A stretch of DNA of 64,000 nucleotides from Lasiodiplodia sp. COLG20. Lineage: Eukaryota > Ascomycota > Dothideomycetes > Botryosphaeriales > Botryosphaeriaceae. Made by a program: the position numbers and the translations under genes. The notes below the pieces were generated by a model. It was given only the letters and a program-made list of their open reading frames with translations. It was not told the DNA's origin and searched no databases. Location of the stretch: the NCBI GenBank assembly GCA_009801085.1, contig VNWV01000001.1:2046001-2110000 (forward strand), read 5' to 3'. Positions within the stretch are counted from its first letter, which is position 1. The number at the start of each line of letters is the position of its first letter. Below are positions 22,784 to 35,500 of this stretch, one piece after another.

Positions 22784-23277
22784 GCGAAGCGCCTTGAGCA
22801 GCTTCCTTTTCCTTTTAACATTCTGTGTAGATAAACTTACGTGAATTTTATTTATTTATCTTTTTCCTATCATATAAAGGTCACTGTTGAGGTGAAAATG
22901 AACAAAAAGCACTTGTAGCTTGATAATGAACATTCATGATCTCTAACAATCCTGCTTTCATGGGCAGAATTTTTACATGGTATATGTGATCCGCGATTCG
23001 TGAGACATATGTATAGGCGAGAGCATGTGAAAGCTGTCGGGCCATGCTGGGCTAAGACTGAACCAACACAGAAGTCCTGATCTCACTGCTTACAAGATTG
23101 ATTGTCCAATAAACGGCAATAGATATTGACAGAAGTCTAAATCGCTATTCAAAAGGTTCCCTTCTTCCGGGGTACAAATTTGCTTTTCCTCCACCCCGAA
23201 CGCCAAACAGTTTCATCAAAAAATAGTCTATGGACAGCAGTTCAAAATAAAGCACAAAAGGCTTTCGGGGAATTCGC
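22784..23277. other. Convergent 3' spacer
   Basis: An AT-rich stretch between the convergent ends of the acyltransferase and acyl-CoA ligase genes. It would hold both 3' untranslated regions. No gene or motif is seen. Confidence 0.6.
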
Positions 23278-25455
23278 TCAAACAACCAACTCACCACCCT
23301 TGGCGGCGACAAGTTCGTCTCCCAGCTTCCTGAGCTCGTACTTCTTGATCTTGCCGCTGCCAGTCATGGGCACGTTGGCGTCGACGCCGTCCTCGCCCAG
23401 CCAGAAGATGTGCGCAGGCGCCTTGTGGCGGCCCAGCGTCTCGCGCGTCCACTCGCGCACCTCGTCGTCCGACAGCCGCTCCTGGCCAGCCACGCGCTGC
23501 AGGAAGGCGCCGACCACCTCGCCGTACTTGGTGTGCCGCAGGCCCACCACGATGGCGCGGTCGATCGACGGGTGGGCCACTAGCCTCTCTTCGATCTCGA
23601 GAGGGTAAATGTTCTCGCCGCCTGAAGAAAGGGACTGTTAGCCACTTATGCAGGGGAGGGAGGGGATGCAATGGCAAGGGAGATGATTGGGACGCTTACC
23701 CCTGATGATAATATCCTTGAATCTGCCGGTAATTGTGCAGTAGCCGTTCTCGTCGAAGACGGCTTCATCGCCGGTATGCAGCCACAGGATACCCTGCTCG
23801 TCGCGGATCATGCACTCGTCTGTCTTCTCTGGGTTATTCCAGTAGCCGCGCTGCAGCTGATAGCCGGCCATGCACAGCTCACCACGCTGGCCAACGGGCA
23901 GAATTCGGCCGTCACGGTCCACGATCTTCGAGTGGGCGTGCGGCAGAACCGTGCCGACAGTGGTCAACCGGCGGTCCACCGTGTCGTAGGTGTGGGCGTT
24001 GAAGCAAGTAGGCGAGGCTTCAGTGAGACCTGATAGGGGTGAGGTTACACAATCAGCCAACTGGTCGCTTACGGGGCCACGTAATCGTGCACCGGGTGGC
24101 ATAAGAGTGGGGATGTGGGAGAAGGCCGGGGTACGAATGATAGATAAAGGCACATTTCGCCCCCCTTCCTTCGTGATTGCGTCTCGTGCAACTTACCGTA
24201 GCTGCTCGTGTATTCGGTCATTCCCAGCTCAACCAAGATGCCTTCCATGAGGTGACGGGGCACCGGCGCGCCCGCGATGATGCCAGTTCTCAGCTTGGTG
24301 CAGTCGAATCCAGCCGGGCGCGGAAGCGAAAGAATCGAGTCGAACATGGCCGGAACACCATGCAGAGCGGTGCACTGTTCGTCAGAAATGGCACGCAGTG
24401 TCGCCTCTGCATCGAAAACCTCTCCCGGAAGGACGATCTTGCTACCATGCGTCACGCACGCCATAAGTCCAAGCACCAGCCCGAAGCAGTGGAAGAGCGG
24501 AGGCGGGCACGCAAGCACATCCTCGGAAGTGAATGCCATGCGGTCTCCAATGAATCTCGAGTTATTCACAATGTTGCTGTTCATCCAATCTCGTAAGTTT
24601 TTGTTTTTCTTTCCTTCTGCATCAAATCCACCTATTTTTTTTTTAAACTTACTGGTGAGTGAGCATCGCCGCCTTGGGGTTTCCGGTAGAGCCGCTGGTG
24701 AATTGCAAGTTGCACACATCGTGGGTATTAAGACCAGTGCTGACGCGGTATAGGTAGTAGGGCGAAATAACGTCGCCGAGGTTGATCATCTTGTCGTAAC
24801 TGGTAAACTCAGGGATCTGCTCGCGCAGAGCGACGACATGCGCTAAAGACGGCAGGGTCTTCAGGCGCGAATCCGCTGATCTTAATTGCTCGACGAGGTT
24901 GCCATTGTCGTAACGTCCAATCCTCGACTGGATAAACAGAAGCTTGCACTCTGCGATTGGGTCAGCGACGTCGGGATCCACAAGCACGCCATCAGGCCGA
25001 CAGCGGATGTGCAACACCAAAACCAACTTACCGGTATGGTTCAGGGCGTAAGTAGCTTCGGTCGCCGTGTAAGTGTTGTTAAGCACAACCAGAATGGCGC
25101 CAACCCTTGCTGCGGCAAAGAAAACAGCGACGTATTCCTCGCAGTTGCCTGCCATGATGGCAATCCGGTCTCCGGGCTTGATGCCCATGGCGAGCAGGCC
25201 GCGGGCCAGGCGGGTGCTCTGCTCCTTCAGCTCGGCATACGTCCAGCGGGTGCCGGTCCAAGACACGACGAGAGCTTCTCTGTCGCCATACTTGTCGGCC
25301 TGGAAGTCGAGAAGCTCGCCAATGGTGAAGTTAAGCAGAGGAGGGTCAACGGGGCCGTGGACCAGAGAGAGCTGCAGACCCTGGGGGCGCGAGGCGGGGT
25401 CGAGAATGTGGAGGGTCTGGTTCAGACGCTGGAGGGCGGGGCTGGGCGAGGCCAT
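23278..25455 (-). CDS. sidI: SidI-type acyl-CoA (mevalonyl-CoA) ligase
   Basis: Five minus-strand exons, 25032-25455, 24653-24950, 24197-24576, 23700-24029 and 23278-23621, with introns of 81 (stop-free, in frame), 76, 167 and 78 bp, give 591 residues, the usual SidI length. It is an ANL-superfamily adenylate-forming enzyme. The AMP-binding P-loop FTSGSTGNPKAAMLTHHN spans an intron, TSSYGLTEAS is core motif A5, LHTGD is A7 and MTGSGKIKKYELR carries the A10 lysine. SidI activates mevalonate for the hydroxamate acyl chain of fusarinine-type siderophores. It is divergent from the SidC-type NRPS, the same neighbourhood as sidI-sidC in Aspergillus fumigatus. The N-terminus contains RLNQTLHIL, close to but not a strict match to the PTS2 consensus (the His is one position early). 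Another medium-chain CoA ligase is the alternative. Confidence 0.87.
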
Positions 25456-25739
25456 GGTTGGAAGCTGATTCTCTCAGGACAAACTCGCAGCTATTGCCAG
25501 AGAAAAAGGTACCAGCCGCGATTGATAAGATCTCGGACGGAGCGCTGGGACGCGTGGGCGAGACCTCGGGCTTGCAATGCCGACGCCCTTTTTTCTGCTG
25601 CGCAGGGAATTGCCTCCAAATGCCGGGCTCGAGATCGTCATGGCCCGCAACCGGAGAGGGCATGTCGCACGGGGCAGCACAAGCGCGGTGGCTGCCGATC
25701 GCGCACCGTGTCCGGGGCTGCTGAATTTTTCCAGGTTCC

Positions 25740-25748
25740 ATCAGATAG
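25740..25748 (+). promoter_or_regulatory. GATA motif ATCAGATAG
   Basis: ATCWGATAR, 285 bp upstream of sidI and 800 bp upstream of sidC. It differs from the strict ATCWGATAA only in the last purine. Confidence 0.45.
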
Positions 25749-25860
25749 AACGCCCAGACGGGTGTCGTAACATCGGGCGCAGGCTTGAGCAGGTGGCTGC
25801 GCTAGAAGCAGTAAGTGTTAGAGAGCAAGGCCCAGCCGGCCGGCGTGCGTTGCCGGTAGC

Positions 25861-25915
25861 TGCCGCTATCAGATCCGCTTTTAGTTTCGTATCCCGGACT
25901 TTGCCGCTATCTGAT
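25861..25915 (-). promoter_or_regulatory. Paired GATA motifs in a 14-bp direct repeat
   Basis: TGCCGCTATCAGAT (25861-25874) and TGCCGCTATCTGAT (25902-25915) are identical except for the W position of the GATA motif. On the minus strand they read ATCTGATAG and ATCAGATAG. The 41-bp spacing is about four helical turns, so both would face the same side of DNA. Confidence 0.55.
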
Positions 25916-26547
25916 TCTCTAGCCGGGGGCGCGCTGCACCTGTCAGGGCTTCCAGACCCCTGTCTCCCCGTGCCTGCCCCGCCCTGGCCGCCCCCGGTCG
26001 CGCTTGCCTGCCCCCGGTTCCGCCCTGCCACACCACGCACCAGTCAATTTCGGCTTTGCGTGGGGACGTCACCTCCTCCAATCCTTCGCTCACCGTGCTT
26101 CCACACGCGCCCAGCCGGCTTCGAGGGACCATCTGACCGGGCTAGCGCTGCTTCCGGAGACGCCTCGGCCCAGCAACTCCCGCGTGCAAGCACCATGACC
26201 GCAGTGTGCATGGACGGCGGGTCTTTACCCAACACCCACCATGGACGCGGTGCCATACTGGGACGCCCATCAAGCCTCCGGGCTTCCACAGCTCCATTCC
26301 GTCCGTTATAGCGCGACATCGGCCCACGGAGATGCGCCCAAGCTGCGGCAAGACGGAGGCTCGTGTCTGGCGCACGCAACCGTGCCGGGCTTCTCCAGAT
26401 TTTTTTTTATTTGCACGCAATGATGTGATTGTATCCCGCGTTCTGTGTGACCAAGCTCCCACAGTCTTATTAGATTCCACTCCGTCGGCCTTCATTTAGA
26501 GTGCTGCTCTCCGTAAGTTAGCCTCTGCAGTAATTGAATTTGCACCC

Positions 26548-29500
26548 ATGTCGTTCTTCATGAGCTTTCCCGCCCTCGATACGCTGTATCGCCAGCCCTT
26601 ATCGGCCGGGCAAGCCGGGATCAGCAACGGCCTGAGAGGCACGGCGGAGCTGCACCATGACAACAAGCCTGCAGATTTTGCTTGGAACAAAGCAATCCTT
26701 CCCTGCGGCTCTACTGAGCTAACCGCAGAGGTTGTTCTTGAGGCTGGTGCACGTCTCATAGCAGCCTTCACCGGCGAGGATGACGTAGTCTTCCACTATT
26801 CTCTGCCTCCCGCCGTCTCCAGTTCCGTCGAGCAAGCACCGGAGAGATTCGGTATTGCCACGGCCGCCGTCGAATACGAGGCTTCTCAGCGCTTCAGATC
26901 ATGCGCTATCACCACATACCCGGGATTTCAGCATACCCACGGTGATGTCCAGACCGACTTCTCTGTCGATGTCCTTGAGAACGGAAAAACAGCGAGCTTC
27001 TCCACCAAGGTGCGTCCCGCCTTGCAAAGACACATAGCTAAGCTGACACTAGCTGCAGCCATTCGTTTTGCGGGTGGAGCTCGGATCCAGAATCCAGCTT
27101 AGTATTCATTATTACAGGCATCTGATGCCCTCTACTATTGGTCACTCTCTGCTCAACTTTGTCATTGAATACTTGACATCAAGGTCCTACGCCAGACCAC
27201 CAAAGGACGTGCAACTGTCTCTCTTGTCAAGACTCAACTATCCCTCTCTTTCCCAGCCGCCGCGTCTCCATGAAGACCAAAACAATGGCTATCTCGGCAT
27301 GGGACCAGCTCTGCTGCATTCTGCCTTTCGACGGAGAGCAAAGGACTACCCTGACCGGCCAGCCTTGGACTTCCTGAAGTCTCTTCCCTCCGGGCCCTCG
27401 CCCGCGGTTCATGACATCTTTACCTATTCTGAGCTGGACAGGCTCACCGACGCGCTGGCCGTTCACATAAAATCCAACATTCCTGCGGGAAACAGACAAT
27501 CTATTGTACCAGCTATTATCTCCTCGTCGGCTGAACTCTATGTCTGCTGGCTTGCGACTATTAAATCCGGCTGCGCCTTCTGCCCCGTGTCTCCAGAAGC
27601 CCCCGTGGACCAACTCCTTTACGTCTTCCAAGACGTTGAAGCATCGCTCCTTCTCGGTCGTGGCCCCAAGGAAGAAGCATTATCTGGAGCCCTCCCTGAG
27701 GCCTTCACATGGATTGACGCTTCTACTTTCATCGATGAGTGGCGCTCCAACGGCAGGCCACCGGCTGATGCTTCGCTCCTTCCTCCGATTGACGAGAATG
27801 ACCTTGCCTATATCATGTACACCAGTGGTTCCACGGGACGGCCAAAGGGAGTCAAAATTACCCACCACGCTGCAGTATGCTCGATCGCGTCTCACTCTCT
27901 TTACCTCTCTGCCCGCTCCACCTCCGTCCCTGCCCGGTGGTTCCAATTCGCTGCTCCCACCTTCGATCCCTCTGTCATGGAGATTTTTGTCACATTTTCC
28001 ACTGGCAACACACTCTGTTCTGCTGAGCGTCAAACAAGTTTGACTGATCCTGAGGCCACTATAACCGAGCTCGGTGCCACCGTAATGATGGCAACCCCCA
28101 GCATGGCAGCAATTCTGAACCCGCAGAAAGTGCCAACTTTGAAAGACCTCTGGGTCATGGGAGAAGCCGTCAACCGTAGGGTTATTGACAACTTCTCTGC
28201 CGACTCCCCAGCCCGTATTGAACGTCACGGCTCTAGCAACGCCATCTCACCTGAAGGTCTGCTCAACGCCTACGGTCCGACAGAAGGCTCTATTAACTGT
28301 ACCCTGGTTTCGAATTTCTCCGTCAATGATAGAGGCTCGATTATCGGCAAGCCGCTCCCCACCTGTGCCATGTTCATCATCGATGCTGCGGAGAAGGATG
28401 CTGTCGTCATGCCCCTGGGCTTCCCCGGTGAGCTGGTTATCGGTGGCCCGCAGGTGTCTGCAGGATATTTGAACCGGCCTGAGGAGACTGCGAATGCTTT
28501 CCTCGAGAGCGAGCAGTACGGCAGATTGTACCGTACTGGCGATCGCGCCAGGGTGGTTGAAAACAGAGATGGCAGTCTCACCATCGAATACCTTGGTCGT
28601 CTTACTACCGACCAGGTAAAGCTGAGTGGAAGGCGCGTCGAGCTGGGCGACATTGAAGCGGTCGTCGAAAAAGTTGATGGTGTGAAGGAAGCTGTGGTCG
28701 TGGCACATAAACCAGTCGGCGGTGGTCACGGCAGTGAACAGGTTGTTGCATGCATCTTGCCTCATGCCGACACTGACCAAGAGCTTCTCATCAGATCTTG
28801 TCAACTTGCAGCCGACAAGTGGCTCCAACCCCATATGCGGCCATCCAAGTACTTCTTCCTCGAAGAGGTTCCCCGCTCTCGTTCTGGCAAGATCGACCGT
28901 CGTGCGCTGGGCAAACTGGTTGAAGAGCGCTGGTCTACTGCTGCTGTACCTGTCTCTGCCGATGAGCCTATCGACGAGGACATCATTTTGGATGAAAGCA
29001 TCAAGCAACTCGTTTTCACGGGTGTCGCAGATGTTACAGAAATCTCGGTCGATGACATTGTCCCATCTGCGGAACTGCTCTCTTATGGATTTGACAGTCT
29101 TAGGGCAATGCGATTTCTGCAGAAAGCACGCGAGCTGGGACTGAAGCGGTTGACTGTCGGCGAAGTTGTAACCTGCCGTACTTTCCAAGATTTGGTCGCA
29201 AAGTACATGGAAACATCGGAGCCGAAGCAAAATGTCAGCACTTCTGATTATTCTCCTGATGCCTGGAGTGCAGTTGCTGCCGCATTCCAGAATAATCACA
29301 AAGAGGAATGCGCTAAGTCACTCGATGTCTCGGTCGAAGCGTTGAAGATTCTTCCCACCACGTCAACCCAATCCGGTATGCTTGCGAGTTTCTTGCGCAG
29401 TTTGATCGACCCCACCGGCAAAGACATCAAGCATTACATCAATCATTCGGTGTACGAGGTTGCTCGTGGCCATGACCTGAGTGCCGTTCGGGACGCTTGG

Positions 29501-32500
29501 TTGGGAGCTCTGCGCAATGGAGATGCGTTTAGAACAGCCTTCGTCTCGGTGGATGATGATCTGGCCCCCTTCGCTCAATGTGTCTTTGAGGAATCGTGCC
29601 CTCGGGGCCAGGTTGAGGCTCGGTCGTATCATGGCGAATCTGACGAAGACTTCCCCGACCTCATTTCTAAGGCGCTAGAGGAGGCCGAATCCTCTATCGT
29701 TTTGAATCGGCCGCTATTGAGCCTCGCCATTGTCGAATCGCCCAACCGAGCTGCGGTAGTTCTGAGTTTGTTCCATGCAATTTTCGATGGTGGATCTCTG
29801 CAGCTACTGGTGCAGGACGTGGAGGACCGGTTCTTTGGCCGCGAGGCTGCCAACAGAACGCACATTGATGTGGCCGTCGAGCGCCACTTCCGTTCGGATC
29901 GAGAGGGCGCAAAGAAGTATTGGCTGGAGCAGCTGGAAGACTGTGCACCGACAACATTCCCTGCTCTTACCCGGCTGCAACCGGAGCACCTGACCAAAGG
30001 CCCTCGTGTGTCCACTGTTCTGTCCAGAATCTCTTTGAACGATTTACAGAGCGCTTCGAAGGCATCTCAAATCTCAACTCTTGCAGTTCTACAGGCAGCC
30101 TGGTCGATTGTCCTGTTTGGCTACACTGGCTCAAAGGCCGATGTTGTCTTCGGCAGTGTGGTGTCAGATAGGTACAGCCAGGAGACTGCCGATTGCCTTA
30201 GTCCAACATTTGTCACTGTTCCCATTCGCGTGTCAGCGCACTCTGACATGACTGTCAAGGATGTCGCGAAACGCCTCACCCTGCAGAATACCGAGGCCAT
30301 GCAGCATCTTCATACGCCGCTTAGTTCTCTAGTCACCTCGGAGGGTCGTCTGCATTACGACACACTGATTGCGTTCCAGAGCTTCCCTGGTGGTGCTTCG
30401 GGGAGCGACCTGTGGAAGTCCATTGAATACCCGCCAATGGGCAATGACTTCGCCGTCATGCTTGAGATCTGGCCAACCGAGACAGGGCAGCTTTTGCTAA
30501 AGGCAACTTATGAGCAGAAGCATCTGGACGATGTTGCCGCGCATACCATGCTCACACAACTCGAAGATTCCATAGTTTTCATCCTGGAAGGTCCCAGCCA
30601 ACCCTTCCTCGATGGCCGCTTCGCTAGCAGGCCAGAGCTTCTTTCCATGTTCCCTGAAACCACGCAGGAAGACACTACCGGAGAGGTCCTGCTGCTTCAT
30701 GGTCCATTCGAGAAGCTCGCTACTGAGGTTCCGGATAGGCTGGCGCTTGATTTCTTCTACGGCTTTGACTCAGAGGCGAAGCGAGTCCAGTGGACCTTTT
30801 CCGAGCTCAATGAACGGGCAGATGCTCTGGCCCGCTTCCTGGTTGCTAAGATGGGCTCTCTTGCAGACCGCGTTATCCCGATCTGTATGGAGAAGTGCCC
30901 GGAGCTGTACGTGGCCATCCTGGGTATTCTGAAAGCGGGTGCTGCGTGGTGTCCTATCCATCCCGAATTCCCACCGAAGCGACAGCACGATCTCATCGCT
31001 AGGGCCGATGCCTCTCTTGTTCTTTTGGCCCATTCTACGGCCAACATTGACTCTGCGGCCATTCCAGAGGGTGTAGAGACCCTGGACATCACTGCTCCTC
31101 TGCCGGATAGTGAGAAGAATGCGGCAGTCGTCCTGCCTACCCCTGAGCCTCAGAATCTGGCCTACCTGATCTTCACCAGTGGTACGACCGGTCCTCCCAA
31201 GGGAGTTCCGATCAGTCACAAAGCTGCTGCCTCTGCGATGCGTGCCCTTTGCGATGTCATTCCCTCCGACACCAAGACTGGCGCCGTTCGCGGTCTGCAG
31301 TTCTCCCAGTACACATTCGATGTGTTCGTCGAGGATCTCTTCGAGATCTGGAGGATGGGTGGAACAGTTGTGTCGGCACCTAAGGAGCTCATGCTTGGCT
31401 CTTTTGCCCAGCTTGCCAACTATTCCAAGGCCACTCATGCGCACCTGACTCCAGCCTTTGCCAGCGCCATTGCTCGCAAAGATCTCGAAACCTTGGAGGT
31501 GATCACCATGATTGGTGAGAAGCTCAATCAGCCTGTTGCAAATGACTGGGGCCATAACATGCGTGCCTACAATACCTACGGTCCTGCAGAGGCGGCCGTT
31601 GTTTCGACTGTCGAACAATTTGGCCCCGGCGATCACAGCCACGTCAAGAGCTCCAACGTTGGTGTTCCACTTGCATCTGTCGGAGCTTACGTTATTCAAG
31701 AAGGCCGTGCCGTCATGCGCAACGCCATTGGTGAGCTTGCGCTGTCCGGCGATCAGCTCTCCTACGGTTACTGGAAGGACGCCGACAAGTCCAGCGAAAA
31801 ATTCATCTGGTGCGAGAGTCTGCAGCGCACCGTTTATCTCACTGGCGACCTGGTCAGACAGTTGGGTGATGGCTCCATCGATTTTGTCGGCAGAGACGAT
31901 GACCTGGTGAAGATTGCGGGTCAGCGTGTTGAGCTGAGTGAGATCGCTTACTTCCTCCGCGCTAGCCATCCTGCTGTTCAGCAGACCGAAGTCTTGTACC
32001 TGGAGTCGCAGAAGAGGTCCGGCAAAGTGGTCGTTGCCTTCCTGGCCGTTCCAGGCTTCGGTGGTACTGAGGCCGAAGATACGGCCATTGTTAACGTGGC
32101 GGAGGACAATGCGCGCAGGCTGCTGCCGGCCCACATGATTCCAGACTTTTTCATTGTCCTGCCGACTATTCCGCGTACGCCTTCTGCAAAGGTTGACCGT
32201 CACGCCCTTAAGCGCATCTTCCACGACCATGAGGAGATCCATGTCAAGGAAGACGTTGAGGATGTCAATGATGTGGAGTGGCGGAAGGCCAACCCTACCT
32301 TGGTCGATGTGTTGGCTCAAGTCACCGGAGTTCCCAAAGAAGCCATTAAGCCAAGCAGCACGCTGTCTGCTTTGGGTATTGACTCCATTGGCGCTATCAG
32401 ACTTGCCGCCAAGATGAACGCTGCACAGGCCTCCTTGTCCGTTCTGGATGTCTTGCGCTGCAAGACAATTTCCGACATTGGCTCTTTCACCGGCCAGAAA

Positions 32501-35500
32501 CAGGCTCGCCTGGCTTTGTTGCAGAAGATGAAGGACTTCCATGACGCTTGGGCTGCTCCTGTTGCTACTTACCTGGGCCAAGATGGTTTCCAGGTCGCTC
32601 CAGCAAGCGTGCTTCAGGACAGCTTGCTCGGTGAATCCATGCAAAACTCCCAATCGTATTGGAGTAACCACTTTTTTAACCTTGATACAGCTGTCGACTT
32701 AAACCGTCTCAAGGAAGCCTGGCTCCAGATTGTTCGGGAGACCGAGTCTTTGCGCGCTGGCTTTGTTCCCAGGGCCGCCATACCGAAACCTGAGTCCGCC
32801 CCCGCTACGGATTCTATATTCTTACAGGTCATCTTTGAAGACGCACGCATTGACTGGAGCGTTCAGACTGTTGAGAAGAACAGGTTGGTGGAGACTGCTA
32901 AGGAGATCTCCACCCAAACCGCTCAGCGCCACCAAAGCTCGGTCTTCAGGAACCCGCCATGGGCTGTGAACATTCTAGAGCATGCTGAAGGGAGGACCAT
33001 GGTCATGAGCATCCACCATTCCCTCCACGACGGTCCCTCTCTGGACTTCATCATTGACGAGCTCGGTGCCAAATACAACGCCGAGACTACGAAACCTCGC
33101 TGCCAGCTTCTCGAGGCTCTCGCTATTGCGAGCACGGATGCTGAGCCACAAGCCACGGTGGCTTTCTGGGAGAAGGAGCTCCAGGGCATCAGCAGCGAGA
33201 TATCCGAGGGTTCTGGGCCCAAGCCAAGCAATGATGTCAATCCTGCCGTGATGCGCACGACAGACCACGTATCCTCACTGTCAAAGAGGGAGCTGCAGGA
33301 GGCAACTCGCCGTCTTGGCGCAAGCTCCATTGCAGCTATGATTCGCGCTGCTTGGGGTTTCAGCTTGGCTGAATTCCTTGAATCCCAGGATATGGTCTTT
33401 GCGGAAGTTCTCTCAGATCGCATCATGGATTCCAAGTTGGAAACGGCTATTGCCCCTCTTATCTCTGTGGTTCCTGTTCCTTTCCGCGCCCGAGGCACCG
33501 GTAAGGAACTCATCACCGAGCAGAACAGAATCTCACGCGACACTTGGGACCATCGTCACGTCAGGCCCGGTACTATCAGGAAGATCCTCCAGCGCCCCGT
33601 TGACCAGCCCCTCTACCCTGCCGTTTTCGTTTTCCATCCTGAGGGTGAGGCTTCCGATACTGCCGCACAGTACCCTTGGACTAAGGCCGATGACCTCGTC
33701 CTGAATGTCGAGCATGCCATGGCTTTCAACGTGTGGCAGGTTGGTGATCAGCTTACCTTGTCCTTCTCCGCGACCAACAACATCATGAGCGAGCAGCATC
33801 AAGCTCTCTTCATCCGCCAGATCGATGCGTTGCTTTCCTCTATGATCAACCACCCAGATGTTGAGGTCGCAGACCTTACCAACTTCTTCCCGGATGACTT
33901 GAAGTCTATCACAAAGCCTCGCATGAACACTATGTGCCCTACAAATCGTGATCCCACCTGGTGGGTTGATCACTTCGCCAAGGAGCATTCTGACTGGGTG
34001 GCTGTCGAAATTGCTACACAGATCTGGCCCAAGGCGAAGACGGTGTCATGGACTTACAAGGAGCTCGACACCTACGCCAACCGTATTGCTGCTTACATCA
34101 AGAAGCACGGAAGCGGCAGTGGTAGTGTAGCTATCTGCTTGCCCCGTACTCTCGAGGCCTTCGGTATCATTTACGGTATCTTCAAGTCTGGCCAGACCTA
34201 TTTGCCCCTAGAAGAGACCTTGCCGCTAGAGCGCAAGATATTCCTCTGCCAGGACAGCAATGCTTCCTTGCTCTTTACCACTGCGGATCTTTTCGAAGTT
34301 TCTCCGGATTTCGATGAGCAGGCTTGCAAGGTCGTCAATATCGAGACAGTTGGCTTCCAGGATGAACTCGAGACCTTCGATGGCCAGCCCGTGCCCATCA
34401 CTTACGACCCCCATGCCAATGCTTACGTCCTGTACACTTCCGGGTCCACAGGAAAGCCGAAGGGAGTTCTTGTAAGCAGGCAGAACCTTGCTTCTTTCAT
34501 GGATGCTCAGTCCGAGTTCATCTGCGACGTCGTCCCTGCTACCAAGACCTTGGCTGGCATCGGAAAGTACCTCAACCTTGCCAGCAGAGCTTTCGATGTT
34601 CACATCGGAGAGATGTTCCTCTCCTGGAGACACGGTTTGACCGCTCTCACCGCTCGCCGCACTCTACTTCTCGATGATCTGGCAGCGGCGCTCAGAAACC
34701 TGAAAATCACTCACGCCAGTTTCGTCCCGTCGCTACTTGACCAGACTGGCCTGACACCTGATGACGCTCCTGACCTTGTTTTCCTTGGTGTCGGTGGTGA
34801 GAAAATGACTGAAAAGACGAGGAAGCTTTGGGGTGGTCATGATCGTGTCGGCCTCATCAATGCGTACGGTCCAACCGAAGTCACTGTTGGATGCTGCTCC
34901 GGCCGCCTCTGGCCTCATTCCGACCCGAAGAACATTGGGAGTCCGCTTGGGGACTCTATTGGCCACCTCTTCCGTCCCGGCACCACCACCTACGTCAAAC
35001 GCATGATGCCTGGTGAACTTTGTTTCACTGGCAGCCTGGTTGCTAATGGCTATCTCAACCGCCCTGACGCCGCAGGCTTCGTGGAAGACTTCAACGGCGA
35101 GCGCATGTACAGAACCGGTGACATTGTTCGCTTGATGCCGGACAACAGCATAGAGTTCTTAGGCCGCAAGGACGACCAAGTCAAGATCAGAGGTCAGCGT
35201 GTTGAGCTGGGCGAGATCTCTGAGGGTGTCAGAGTTTCTTCTTCTGAGCCGGTCAACGTTGCCACGCTTCTGCTAAAGCACAAGGAGCTGTCTCGCCCAC
35301 AGTTAGTTGCTTTCCTTGCCAACGAGAAAGACATCAAGGTCGCGAAGGAAAAGAAGGAGGCGTGCAGGTTCCTCGATGAGCAATTCGAGTCCGTCAACGC
35401 GAGCATCCGCCCGAACTGCCAGAAAATCCTTCCTGCGCACATGGTGCCGGATCTCTTTATCCCTGTCAACATTATTCCGTTGACTGCAACCTCTGCCAAG

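Larger units (their letters stand above)
25456..26547. other. Divergent sidI/sidC promoter with three GATA motifs
   Basis: 1.09 kb between divergent starts. It contains three ATCWGATAG motifs (25740, 25866, 25907). The last two lie in a near-perfect 14-bp direct repeat, TGCCGCTATCWGAT, at 25861-25874 and 25902-25915, spaced 41 bp. A GATTGATAAGATC word is at 25520-25533. No gene is supported. Confidence 0.65.

Noticed and set aside
21532..22797. 421-codon plus-strand frame and a 333-codon minus-strand frame over the acyltransferase
   Set aside because: Both are Arg/Ala/Pro or Val/Ala-rich shadows of GC-rich coding DNA; only the 21461 frame shows the GNAT motifs.
30770..32671. 633-codon open frame on the minus strand inside the NRPS
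   Set aside because: It is antisense to the second adenylation and condensation region. Its translation has no domain, and it exists because of codon bias in the real frame.
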